This document shows positions 12,245 to 23,245 of a DNA stretch of 64,000 nt, piece after piece. Source of the stretch: Paramarasmius palmivorus (Eukaryota > Basidiomycota > Agaricomycetes > Agaricales > Marasmiaceae); the NCBI GenBank assembly GCA_037176845.1, contig JAYKXP010000029.1:62001-126000 (forward strand), read 5' to 3'. A program made the translations under genes and the position numbers. Below the pieces are notes generated by a model, which saw only the letters and a program-made list of their open reading frames with translations, did no database searches and had not been told where the DNA came from. Every line of letters starts with the position of its first letter. The stretch's first letter is position 1.

Positions 12245-12339
12245 AGACACAGTGAAATGCTGGATCATATTATGACATACCCCCATGATACCTTTTTGTA
12301 CGATTAGCCTTTAATATACACCAAGTATACAAGACTTTC

Positions 12340-14190
12340 TCAATCAAAAGACGCATCTGACTCCGCACCACTCAGGCGTATATCCAGATCGGTGCTTTCA
12401 ACATCCAGGTCTAGATCCTCTTTGCGCAAATCTTCTATGCACTTCCCTACCCGCCCAAGCTTGCGAAGTGGGCAGTAGTGAAAGACCAAACGCAATTTCT
12501 TCAGTCGTTGATCTAGTGGTCTTTGCAGCCGTGACCGAACCATTTCGCGTAGACAGTTGGCTGCAGGGTGCACCTTGAAGTGGAGTTGGAGGCTGGCGAC
12601 GCCGGGTAGAATAACGTCTGATTCCGAAGTGATCGTCAGACGACGCAATAATTCGTCCGTAACCAGGAATGGTGATCCTTGATCCAACCGGGATCGTTGG
12701 TCTTCGATATTGAAAGAAGTTACTAGGGGTAGAACAGCAAGCAACTCGACAAGCTGTTCATGTGTCAACGTCTTTGTTATGTTGAGACTGAACTCGGTGA
12801 GGGGGGTCTAGAGCGCGACATGAAATGAGCCAATTCTGAACCGTGATCTACCTCGACGGCGGAGTAATTGGCATAGGTCTCGGAAACATGTAATGAGGAT
12901 AGGTGTGATAGAGTGAGGTGTCGGAAGAGTCCAGGTACTATGGAACGAAGATATTTCGCCTCGAGGGTCTTCAGCTGGGAGGTAACAACCAAGTTACTGC
13001 TTGCCGGTGCTAGAGTGGGGCCCTTTATGTGAACGTCGACCAAATTTGGTGCATGTCGTAGGACGTCTAATAGCGTATCTATGTAGTAGCCTTCCAGCGA
13101 AAGGTACATTAAGGAATTTAGGTTGACGGGTTCGATCAAATGGATTTCTATGCCTGCCAGACTCAGATCTGAAAGACGAGGAGCGAATAAGGGAGAAGGG
13201 GGACCAGGATCCGGAATCCACTCTAAATCCTGGTTCGAATCGTCGAGAACCTCGCGGCGCAAAACCGACAATGTTATGAGGTGAGGTAGGACTTGCGGCA
13301 GGATGAACTCTTCGTCGAGCATCACTGTCGGGTCGACAGCCTTCCATCTGGCACTGTGCCGCACCAGCTCAGATAATATTGGTCGATGGGTTTCCGCATT
13401 ATACTCGCGCACCTGCTCCTCATCCGCTTCGTCGAGATACCTTTCCCATGAGTACTCCGGTACCCTGAACTGAATGGTAAGACGACGGCGACGATTTTTC
13501 TCTAAGAGAAATCTCATCCACCTAAGGATCCTTTGGGAAGACTTTGGACCATCGCTGACTCGAAATTCAACGGCAACGTTCGACCATAGTTTCGGGGTAG
13601 AGTGGACCAATGTTCGCCAATGGGAACATACTTGCCTCAAGGTGAGGGTTATCCGAGTTTTCGATTGTCCACAACTCCATCGACTTGCGTCCTTTGTGCG
13701 TCCTCCCAGGCTATGTAGAAGACATGCAGCAGAATTTCAGGAGGAAGTCGACGAATCGAAGGCTTGAGCATCTCCTTGAGTCTGTTTGCTATGTCCGAAA
13801 GGTACTCCTTCCGCTTCTTCATCTGCCTGACCGTATCCTGCAACCTCTTCAGTTCTCGTCCATAACCATCAATCTCCGTAATACATTCCTGCAAAGCCTC
13901 ATCAAGAGGAGTCATCTCATGATCAAGCGAGATGTGGTTCCCTGGATGCTGCGAGAGATATTTCTCGATGACAGGGAGATAATGACTGGATAGTGATTCG
14001 GCTGGAAAGCATTCATGACACCTATTGCAGAGCTCGATTGGTGTGTCGAATGCGTCCTGAGAAGGCGTTAAAGTTTATTCGCTCTTATTTCCAAGAGATC
14101 GCTACTCTCACCTGTTCAGCGTCAACCGCTACTGTCGGGTCGCTCCTCGGCTTTCTTAGGCTGCGGCCGGGTCCGCGGTATTTTGTTTGA
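12340..14190 (-). pseudogene. F-box/LRR-type protein, copy 1, frameshifted
   Basis: Paralogue of the interrupted F-box gene at 52250-62240. Seen: an N-terminal Cys-pair segment (D-T-P-I-E-L-C-N-R-C-H-E-C-F-P) in an exon starting at 14056 after an intron at 14057-14111, a coiled coil, an F-box (R-R-L-P-P-E-I-L-L-H-V-F), Q-V-C-S-H-W-R and P-K-L-W, then leucine-rich segments to the stop at 12340. F-box proteins recruit substrates to SCF ubiquitin ligases. Lesions relative to copy 2: about 35 extra nt after the F-box (around 13645-13685) that shift the frame, and a C6 tract (12801-12806 on the + strand as G6) one base short, which ends the frame after S-R-P-P-S-P. No in-frame ATG was found in the first exon. 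It may be a true pseudogene or carry assembly indels. Confidence 0.7.
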
Positions 14191-14220
14191 CCTGCCCTAC
14201 ATAAAGTGCCTTTCGTCACG
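14189..14220 (-). promoter_or_regulatory. Conserved upstream segment shared by F-box copies 1 and 2
   Basis: The segment beginning GACCTGCCCT and ending AGTGCCTTTCGTCACG recurs at 62293-62320, upstream of F-box copy 2, with one 4-bp indel (ACAT). It lies just 5' of each gene, so the duplication included the promoter. A TCACG core sits in the conserved block. Inferred proximal promoter. Confidence 0.4.
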
Positions 14221-14550
14221 TGCACATGGAACACATCCTGATACTATCACTGTGACTCCTCGAGCCAACCTCGAGCTCTACTCCACTCTTCCTTCACCCT
14301 GTTCTTCTTAAAGAGGTGAGAATTAACTTCCTTGGAACCTACCAGCAGCGGATTGGAAGCCCCTTGGACTCTTGGCAGCTACCCGGACCATCTTCTCATG
14401 TCAACGCTTGCAAAAGGTCCAGCTCCCTGGCCCTGAACGAAACCCAACGACCCAACTTTCTGTGTTCGTTCCTGGGACAAATTAATTATTGTAGTGGACC
14501 TATGATCTGTCAACGGCGTTGTGTACCCGCACTGTCACAAAACAAACGAG

Positions 14551-14557
14551 TATAAAG
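14551..14557 (+). promoter_or_regulatory. TATA box of the small secreted protein gene
   Basis: TATAAAG lies about 55 bases upstream of the ATG at 14606, at normal spacing for a strongly expressed fungal secreted-protein gene. An ATG at 14562 lies between the TATA box and the start but would fall at or before the expected transcription start. Confidence 0.5.
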
Positions 14558-14605
14558 TAGCCATGGGTCCCGTAAGTTCGCGAACCCAGTGCCAAAAAAG
14601 CTATC

Positions 14606-14929
14606 ATGAAGCTTGTCTATTCTCTGGCTCTTACCGCCTCTGTTTTGTTGGTTGCAGCTGCTCCTTCCCCGGAGGCAAGAGCGACAGCGACATGTACTTG
14701 TGTTGTCGGCGGTCTCTCTGACAATTGGCTGGACAACATACCTGAATCAACACGGCGAGTGTCCCTGTTTAATTCCTAAGAACCTTACCTGACATCCAGA
14801 ATCAATAGAGCATGTTGTGTCGGTGCAGGCGACGCCCTAACCGCAAACGATGAATGCGAAACAACCAATCCCTTCAGTTTCCGTACTTGCTGCCCCAATC
14901 AAGGACATCCTTTCTATTGCATCCAGTAA
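14606..14929 (+). CDS. Small secreted cysteine-rich protein (92 aa, 8 Cys)
   Basis: Two exons, 14606-14754 and 14800-14929, with a 45-nt intron. Translation starts M-K-L-V-Y-S-L-A-L-T-A with a clear signal peptide (about residues 1-18, cut near A-A-A-P). The mature part has eight cysteines ordered CxC, CC, C, CC, C, ending F-Y-C-I-Q. The spacing resembles hydrophobins (C-CC-C-C-CC-C) but the first pair is CxC and one isolated Cys is missing, so it is called only a small secreted protein. The intron uses a GC donor (GCGAGT): the alternative GT donor five bases downstream runs into a stop, while the GC-AG junction keeps the frame to the natural end. Mushrooms use such proteins in surfaces, symbiosis or defence. 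Function unknown. Confidence 0.7.
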
Positions 14930-15730
14930 ACAGGACATGTTGGATGGTATGTGATCTGTTCTCATAGACACCGACAAGGTATTCAAGCTTAAGCTTGCAT
15001 CAGCGTCCTTTCCTAGTTTAATCCCTGCCGCGTGAAGACCTTTGCCTAGGACCTTCATTGAATGTACTCGTGACTGTCGTATGATCCTAACGAGACGTAC
15101 GCAATATATGTATAAATGAATGGACAGCTACACTATGGATGTTCTGCTATACACCTTGACATATGTTTCCTCGGCTAGACGAGGTCGCTAGTTATCATAA
15201 TCTCAAACTTCATAAAGCTCAAAGCTTTTCCGGTCGGTTCCCTTTCATCGAGGAAAGGGCCATCTCGTGTCTCCTACATAATCTATACATGTCCACCAGT
15301 CGAAGAATTTCAATCACTGAGATGAGAAACCCCGACCTATTCGCATTCTCGATTTTGACCCGGTAGCCATCTTGGTACCAATGCCACTGACAAATCTGGT
15401 TGACTTGGACCTCGAGTCTACTTCATGGAGCCACCAGTGGGTGAATTCGTAGATATGGTGACGATTCAAGGTAGGACTTGGTCTTACCAGGCGGCTCGAG
15501 AAAGGACTGTTCTGGAGAGGTAGATTCATGTTTGTCTACGAGAATACGGAACGGCTATGTACTTCTTACTTCCTAATACAGTCTAGCTCCAATTATCCGG
15601 GAGGAATGGGATGTATAACGACTACTTTATACCCCACATACCAATGCTAATACAAGAATGTTTGTTTACATGGACTAGATACAGCTTACCGATAGTTAAC
15701 GAGAACAAAGCGACATAAAAGGAATAGGTA
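14930..15730. other. Intergenic, convergent 3' ends
   Basis: About 800 bases between the 3' ends of the small secreted protein gene (+) and the securin-like gene (-). No supported feature was seen. Confidence 0.45.
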
Positions 15731-17349
15731 TTATACATCGAACAAGAAATCGTCATCGTCTGCCTTGACTACATCAACCTTGAATATTAAATCTTCCTCT
15801 GTCTTCTCTTTCGCGTGAACCGCGGGTGCCTTCGACGAACCGGGTCGCGTAGTAGCCGTCCGACTGCTTCCCATAGGCTTGTGATGAGAAGCAGACGTCG
15901 CGGGCCGTTTCATGGAAGCTGCAGGTGCTTTAGCGCTGGCTACGCGGGAGGTCGTTGCAGAGGCTTTCACAGCAGCTCCAGTAGCAGGAAGTTTCCTTTG
16001 GGCTCCTGCGGTGACACCTCTCGATTGCGACGTAGCGGTAGGTACCCTCGCTCCTGTAGCTGTAGTCGTCGTGGCCTTCTGTCTCGCTGTCGTAGCTGAT
16101 GCCGCATTCTTTGATTTCGCAGTCACTACTGGTGGACGACTCACAGCAGGGGCGGTTCTCGCGTGCGTGGTAGGTGGTGCTGTGGAGGCTGAAGTGCCAG
16201 GACGTGATGCGCGAGTGGCAATGGTAGTAATAGGTCGTGCCCGTGTGACAGCGGGTACAGGGACAGGTTTCGAGACGGTTCGTACAGGGGCAGCAGTTGA
16301 ACGAGGAGCTGGTTTGGGAGCTACCATGCGTTTTTCTTTTTGGAGTTCCGCTCGAGCAATACGGAATGGATCATCGTCCTCTATGGTTCCAATGATCAGG
16401 TGATTCTGTTGTGATACCGCAGCTCGTACATACCTAACTCAGGGAGAGGTAACATATCCCACGAAACGAAACCAATGTCTTTCATATCTGGTACGATATC
16501 TGGGGGCGTTTGGGGCTCTTCCATCATCCACTTTCGAGCTTCCAAGATCGACCGACCGACTTCCTTGTAGTCTGGCAGTTCAAAATCTAATGGCGGTTGA
16601 TAAGGTAGATCTACATCGACTGTCAGCCAACAACGTCCATGCATTTGTTTGTCTCAGACTCACCAAGTGTATTCGGGGCCATGTACTCCACTTCATCATA
16701 GTCCTCCTTCTCTTCAACTACTGGTGGAACCTCCATGGGTACGGCCAACTCGAAGTCATCCTCGCTTATGTCCCAGTGAGGCTTAGTGTTCAAAGGTGTC
16801 TCAAACTTCTGGGAATGTCTCGGTAAACGTATGTGCTTTCTGGTTGAGCTGGGTCGTTGTGCAGAGTCTGGTGTCTCTGAAAGATCTCTGGCAAAAGGCG
16901 TTTGCTCTTGAAGTGTGATAATACGGTTGGGAAAAGGTGTCTTGTCAAGGAATGGGCGAGAGATGGTGTGTAGCTGTATAGCTGGAACCTTGCTAGGACC
17001 AGTTTGAACGTCTTTAGGTCCAGCTTCTACACAAAATGAGGCCGTATGTCATGCTCAGAACATATAAAGACGTACTAATACTCTTGGGTTGAAAAGGGGT
17101 CTGCAATATATTGCTTTTTCCTCGTCCAACTGTTCCCTGTAGATTACGGAGTGCGTTCTCATTTTGGAGCCCACGACCGGGCGTTTTGGCTATTGGCATC
17201 TTTTGATGAATCGCATTTTCCCCGTTGCGAGATATTGGCCTCGATGCGAGCATAGATGTCAATGAAGGGGTAGTGGTGATGGTAGCGGAAAGAGAGGCAA
17301 GGTCATGCAATTTCTCACGTGGCCGTGTTGGAGATTGTGCACGGACCAC
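15731..17349 (-). CDS. Putative securin (Cut2/Pds1-like), 5' end unresolved
   Basis: Disordered, Pro/Thr/Ala-rich protein with many CDK-type T-P sites (A-K-T-P-G-R, L-Q-T-P-F, D-K-T-P-F-P, E-Q-T-P-F). The diagnostic part is E-V-E-Y-M-A-P-N followed across an intron by D-L-P-Y-Q-P-P-L-D-F-E-L-P-D-Y. It matches my memory of the separase-binding segment of fungal securins, which hold separase inactive until the anaphase-promoting complex destroys them. RxxL D-box-like motifs are present near both ends (R-E-K-L-H-D-L). Introns join the D-L-P-Y exon and, further on, L-P-E-L to E-D-D-D-P-F-R-I. The C-terminal 200 aa are Ala/Thr/Pro/Lys-rich and basic, ending in the acidic D-D-D-D-F-L-F-D-V. No in-frame ATG was found at the 5' end, where the open frame runs back to about 17400; a short upstream exon probably supplies it. 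Securins diverge fast, so the name is moderate. Confidence 0.5.
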
Positions 17350-17486
17350 CTTTTCTTGCGTCTTCTCTCCAGGCTGGGCGTTGAATGGGGGACGATACAG
17401 AGGTTACAATATATTTGTTCCTAGACGAACGAAATAGATCTATCGGTATAGCGGTATACACTTCGAGAGCTATAAATCCTCTCTTT

Positions 17487-18995
17487 TTACACACAGCGAA
17501 CACTCCATTTTTCAAACTCGAACTTTCCTGTCTGAATATCCGAGATCCTATCAAAGAATGCCTGAGCTACAGGACTCGTAGAGCCCGGATCCTTGCTCAG
17601 CACAAGATCTTGGCCTTCATGGCCAATCCTAGTGACAGAGCAAACAATGGCTGCGGTTCCGACACCGAACGTCTCCACCAGCTTGCCCTCGGCATACCAC
17701 GTCTTGAGCTCTGTCATAGTGAGGTCACGTTCGTGGATGTGCAGCTTTTGTGATGGTGAGATTCCAGGGAGGGCAGATTTCCCTTGTGTGTGCGCATTCG
17801 CGAGCTCGATTACAGACTGCCGCGTGACACCTGGCAGGATGGTACCATCCAGCGAAGGTGTTATGAGATCCAAGTCTGTTCCGTGAATTAAAAAGTTAGA
17901 TAGCTCACGGCACTACCGGAAACCAACTTACCACCATCATCTCGCTTGACTGCTGCGAAGAAGTTCATAGCACCTGCCTCCATTACCCTATCACCCAACA
18001 ACCATAGCACCTGACTGTATCCTTTTTGCACTGCTTCTCTCAACGGCTGGAACCCTGGCCCATAGTTGACTGCGAGTTTGTATGCACCATGTCCTCCGGG
18101 CCACGCACGAACGCTCTCGCTTACCGCAAGGAGCGCAAACTCTTTGGCAATACCTTGGAAGTAAGGGCCAGTCGGCGATAAGATAATATAGAGCATAGCA
18201 TGATCAGAGGCTGTTACTCCCAGAGCTGTCAAGAGAGAAGATCAAAGAGAGGTCTCTTGAGTGGTTAAGAAGATAGCTACATGGACGTGTACCAATCATT
18301 GTGGGGCGTATGTATAGACTGTACCCAGGCTTGGTTGGGATCCATCTTCGTTCAATGTGAACAAGCTTCTTGATGAGAGTTAAGAGCGCTTCAGGATTGA
18401 ATGGCTGTCATGATCTCTGTTGAGAAAGTCGTGGTATCAAAAACCAAAAGAACGCACTGGCAGGGCTACTCGATCAACAGACCTCGCCATTCTTGCCATG
18501 TTCAGGTCGGGTCTGAAAAGACGCGGTTCTCCGTCTGAGCCAATGTACGCCTAGATTACATCTTGTTCAGTACGATTTCTCGACTGTCATCTCAACACGC
18601 ACCTTCATACCCTCAAACACATTTGTCGCATATTGAAAACAACTCGAACTAGGATCCAAGCTCAAAGGTCCGTAGGGCTTGATCTCCGGTGCAGACCAGC
18701 CAGTGACGGGGTCAAATGTAACGGTCAACATGTGGTCCGTTTTAACCTGTAAAGAAGGCCAATCAACGATGATCAACCACAACATGAATTCAAACAAACC
18801 TGTCCAAAAACCAAAGTCTCTGGGGGTGGAATTGGCTTGAGCTCATCACTCAGGTTGATGACGAGCTTTGAAGGCTACACATATCCTATTTTCAGTATTC
18901 ATCGCCCTCCGTTGAGAGCAAGTATGAAGACGTACATCTATATCTGGCACATTAGTGATACCCTCGAGAGTGCCGTTTCCAACAGATTTCCACAT
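17487..18995 (-). CDS. Branched-chain amino acid aminotransferase (cytosolic type)
   Basis: PLP-dependent class IV aminotransferase that reversibly transfers the amino group of Leu, Ile or Val to 2-oxoglutarate; final step of branched-chain synthesis and first of catabolism. Seen: L-T-V-T-F-D-P near the start, N-V-F-E-G-M-K-A-Y, F-R-P-D-L-N-M-A-R-M, Y-I-R-P-T-M-I-G-T, G-A-Y-K-L-A-V-N-Y-G-P with the PLP lysine, E-A-G-A-M-N-F-F, I-L-P-G-V-T-R-Q-S-V, and V-E-T-F-G-V-G-T-A-A. Start 18995 opens M-W-K-S-V-G-N-G, with the next intron immediately after V-P-D-I-D. No mitochondrial presequence is visible, suggesting a cytosolic isoform. At least five introns. Its 3' end lies about 90 bases upstream of the securin-like gene on the same strand. 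Confidence 0.88.
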
Positions 18996-21175
18996 TGAAT
19001 ATGACTCGAAGGATGAAGAGAAAAGGTGACCGGGTAAAAGTAAGAGCAGTGGAATTTATTACACGCCGGATCGAGTCATCGTGGTTGGGGACAGAATTTC
19101 CAGGAAACATTGATGGTGAAAATTTTTGCGATCTTATCTTATCAACAGGCGCACCGCAGACCACCGTCGGACAAGATGGATCACACAAGCTCTGATTTTA
19201 CTCGTATGTACTCGTGTATGCCTAGAAGGTTCAAGAAACAAGATAGATAGCATGATAATATGTATTAGCTGGCCCAAGGCATGTCCGAACGTCCCGGAAC
19301 TAATCTAAACGCTGAAGACCTAAAGCGTCGACGATACACCAAACGCATGATGTCCGCTAACGCCTGCCCCCGCCGCTTCAAGACCAGAGATCTTCGATGT
19401 GATACAGATCTTGAGGTACTTGCTAGCACGCCAAACGCAAATTACTCTTCTTCGAAATAGTCACTGGCGGCTATGGAGCGGTGTAAAGCTGGAGAAGGGA
19501 ACAAGAATTAGGACGGCGATAGGCTAATGAAACTGTAGAACGCACTACTGGTAGCGAATTAGCTGCTCGTATTTGAACCAAACTCCTTTAACGTAAACGG
19601 TAGTAAATGGCAAAAGGGGTGGCTCAGGCCTCGAGTCGATTTCACGATGAAGACGGCCCGCTGAAAAGATGGTGCCAACGGTGTGTTGAGGCTAGTTATG
19701 AGGGCTTTGTGCGATAATTTTATCCGTGGCGATAGTAGCTGGTTCTCTTGCCAAAAGTTGAAATACCGTGACGAAAATCATAGCCCAGCCACGGTCCTAC
19801 ACGGGGACGAGGAACCCATGCTCGATGCCAAGTCATCACTGATTTTGGATTTCTTGTCGAAGGGACTCGATCATTTTGAAGTCTTGCGCAATAATTGCTC
19901 CAACTGGTATATTCGATTCGAGGTGCCGGTCTGAGAGGCCGCTGTAGATCATTTCTACTTGGCCAAGGCTTGGACGTCCAAGCTACCGCTAGCTGCTCGA
20001 CTCAGATCCCCAGAACTCACTGAGACAGGTCACTATCTGGTGCCATTCGTGCCCATCTTCAGCGAGACAAGATGCAAGCTTTCCTATTGGTGAAGAACTG
20101 AAGGAAAAAAGTAAGCATGGGTATCCATATCTGAGGCTTTCCTTACTAACAAGTATCCCTCAGCTGTCGAGTGACCATAACACGGTGACCGTCGACTAGA
20201 AGACTAGAAAGGTGTAAGAGGGAGAGTTGTCTAACCGAGAATGATCCGGCAGCTCTGACCACCTCACGGTTCCCACGGAATATGCTTTGTTCTTCACCAC
20301 TACTAGCTACTACCAGGGCCAGAATGGTGCGCTCAACTCCATTTCCCCTTTGCTTATCTCAAGTTCTCGAAAGGTTTCTCCGGATCGACGTAGCGACGGT
20401 CTCCATATCAATGCAGTGCTCGATGCTCAGCGTGAGCAGCTATGAACAGTTCAGACTTCTCGGAGTCGTTTAATTCTCGCGGAAACTCGAACAGTTGTGC
20501 AAGGCAAAGCATCACGGTTTCTGTAGTGGGATAGACTCGGAACATTGTGGAGCGATCTATCCTTTACCAGCGTAACAGTCTGTAACCGGAAACAACGTAT
20601 CTGTTACGTTCTTCTCCGAGATATTCTCTTTTTCTGAACAAGAAGCTGACAAGGTCAGATATCTATCGTAATCCCCTACAAGAGCACGAAAATGAGACTA
20701 GCTCGCTGCTTGTCTTTCAAAGCGAAATTATTGAGATTCGGGACAGCTTTCTGTGAGTGATCAGTTCTCTTTCATATTCACGACTAACGAAGAGTCTTAA
20801 CTGCGTGATGTGCATCCTTGAAGTTCTTCCATTGATGTCATTATTCTTATCTAGCTTCCAGCACCTTTTGGTCCGAAGCATTCTTCTTTTCATTCAATTA
20901 CTATCACAAGCATCGTGCGGCTCTCGGTCCACAAGCTACTCCACAGTCGCAAGATGGGCTGCTCATCAAAATCTATGTATCTATGTTTGTGTACCGCTGT
21001 CAGTACTGCTGATGCATAGAGACTCGGCTATGTGGTCAACTTCTCCGACGGTTGTACGCTATGGCCTTCAGGAAAACTTCCTCACTCGGATTCTCTTCGG
21101 GGCGACCGATTATTTACAGACTTCCACTCTATGGGAGAGGAGACGGACTGTGGTTATCAAGCGCATCTGGTCGAA
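18996..21175. other. Long intergenic region upstream of GH7
   Basis: About 2.2 kb between divergent genes. Several short open frames (for example 19683-19934 +) have no family resemblance or splice support. It holds the BCAT promoter at its left edge and the GH7 promoter at its right. No repeats or RNA genes were recognised. Confidence 0.45.
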
Positions 21176-21184
21176 TATAAAAGG
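21176..21184 (+). promoter_or_regulatory. TATA box of the GH7 gene
   Basis: TATAAAAGG lies about 77 bases upstream of the GH7 ATG at 21261, a strong consensus as expected for a highly inducible cellulase gene. Confidence 0.6.
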
Positions 21185-21260
21185 TGCACAGTTCTCGTTC
21201 ATATTCTGCATCGATCCAACAGATCCAACAGGTCTTTCACAGGTCTTACTGGTCCTCGAA

Positions 21261-22960
21261 ATGTTCCCCAAGGCTGCTTTGCTCTCTCTCGCTCTCCTCG
21301 CTGTTGGCATCTCTGCCCAGCAAGTCGGTATGAGCTATCTTTCATGCTCGGTCTGTGCACCAATCTCACCGCTTCTTAGGTACACAAACTGCTGAGACGC
21401 ACCCCGCGCTCTCTTACTCCCAATGCACGGCCCCAGGAAGCTGTACCTCCGTGTCTTCTAGTGTGACACTCGACTCGTATGTCGATCACCACTTTCACGA
21501 CGAAAACATATGACTGACAGCATCAATCAGCAACTGGCGTTGGCTCCACACATTGGAAGGAGTGAGCAATCTTTTGCTGCTCATACAATTGCCTTATGGC
21601 TAACTTCCACTTCATTATTAGACTGACAACTGCTACACTGGGAACGAGTGGGATGCAACCCTATGCCCGGATGGCGCTACTTGCGCTCAGAACTGCGCTC
21701 TCGACGGTGCTGACTACAGTGGAACATACGGTATCACCACTTCTGGTGACGCTCTCACTTTGAAGTTTGTTACCCAAGGCCCATACTCGACCAACATTGG
21801 CTCTCGTGTCTACTTGATGGACGGCGAAGATGCCTACAAAACTTTCGACTTGAGAGGCCAGGAATTCAGTTTCGATGTTGACATGTCCAACTTGCCTTGC
21901 GGTCTCAACGGTGCTTTGTACTTTGTTGAGATGGCCGCCGATGGTGGTCTGAGCGGCAACAACGCCGCTGGTGCCAAATACGGTACTGGATACTGCGATA
22001 CCCAGTGTCCACATGACATCAAGTTTATCGGTGGAGAGGTGAACTTTCATATAATCCCAGCTTCACTGTTTCGCTGATGAACTTTTCAGGCTAACGTCGA
22101 GGGATGGACGCCTTCCGACAACGATCAGAATGCCGGAGCAGGAACCCTCGGTGCCTGCTGCAATGAAATGGATATCTGGGTCAGTCACTTTGATCGGCTC
22201 CTCAGTGTTATCGCTAAACATGCTCTTTAAACAGGAGGCCAACAACAACGCCGCGGCTTACACTCCTCACGTCTGCACTGGCACTAGCACTGGTCAAACC
22301 GCTTGTGAAGGTAATCAGCTTGATTTTCCCCCCGAGGACTATTGATCTGAATTCACGGCAGGCACCGATTGTGGTGATGGAGACCAGAGATACGATGGCC
22401 TCTGTGACAAGGATGGCTGCGACTTCAACTCCTTCCGTATGGGAGACCAGACCTTCCTTGGCCCGGGCATGACCGTTGACACCAACTCCGTATTCACCGT
22501 TGTCACTCAGTTCATCACGGACAACAATTCCACCACCGGTACTCTCACTGAGATCCGTCGTCTCTACGTCCAAAACGGTCAAGTTATCCAAAACTCGCAG
22601 ACCAACATCCCCGGAATGGACACCTTTGACTCTATCACCGACGAATACTGCGCCCAACAAAAAGAGGCATTCGGCGACACCAACTCTTTCGCTGACAGGG
22701 GAGGAATTGCTGCCATGGGTGATGCCTTCTCACGTGGAATGGTCTTGACCATGAGTCTCTGGGATGACCACGCAGCCGAGATGTTGTGGCTCGACTCCAA
22801 CTACCCTCTCGACAAAGATGCCTCCACCCCTGGTGTTGCTCGTGGTACTTGTGACGCCGAATCGGGTGACCCTGAAACCGTCGAGTCCCAACACGGAGAC
22901 GCTACTGTCATCTTCTCAAACATTAAAGTCGGCCCCGTCGGCTCCACTCTTCCTGCCTAG
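21261..22960 (+). CDS. GH7 cellobiohydrolase (no CBM1)
   Basis: Secreted reducing-end cellobiohydrolase (family GH7) that processively releases cellobiose from cellulose. Signal peptide [13 protein letters not shown] then [11 protein letters not shown], the classic GH7 mature start. Catalytic block E-M-D-I-W-E-A-N carries nucleophile, assisting Asp and acid/base. Y-G-T-G-Y-C-D and [10 protein letters not shown] are also present, with many paired Cys. Seven exons: 21261-21327, 21380-21476, 21531-21561, 21622-22038, 22090-22179, 22235-22310, 22362-22960; each junction restores the family sequence, and the fifth intron splits the catalytic block between W and E. It ends G-P-V-G-S-T-L-P-A with no linker or CBM1. 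It fits a wood- or litter-decaying lifestyle together with the GH2 enzyme downstream. Confidence 0.95.
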
Positions 22961-23245
22961 ATGTGAGACTACTATTCCTTTCCCTGATGAAATACCCTTG
23001 TGCTAACGTCCTACTCAGTTCTCGACCAAAGATACCCACCATTCATACTGTACCAGTAGGATTATCATCTGCCCCGCATCTCTGACAGGTTCACGACTCG
23101 TGGGGTCATTGGTCACTATTACTTGCACACGAATGAAGGAAAATAGGCTGTACAATCACCTGTATTCTATAAATATGTATCTTTCAATTCAACAGTTCTG
23201 CTACACAAATTATGGCAACGGTATCCCTAAATGAATAAGACATGA

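Noticed and set aside
13215..13245. tRNA-like TTCGAATC box
   Set aside because: It lies inside F-box coding sequence and no cloverleaf could be formed around it.
14606..14929. Hydrophobin
   Set aside because: The Cys order is CxC-CC-C-CC-C, not C-CC-C-C-CC-C, and the hydrophobic loop pattern is absent.
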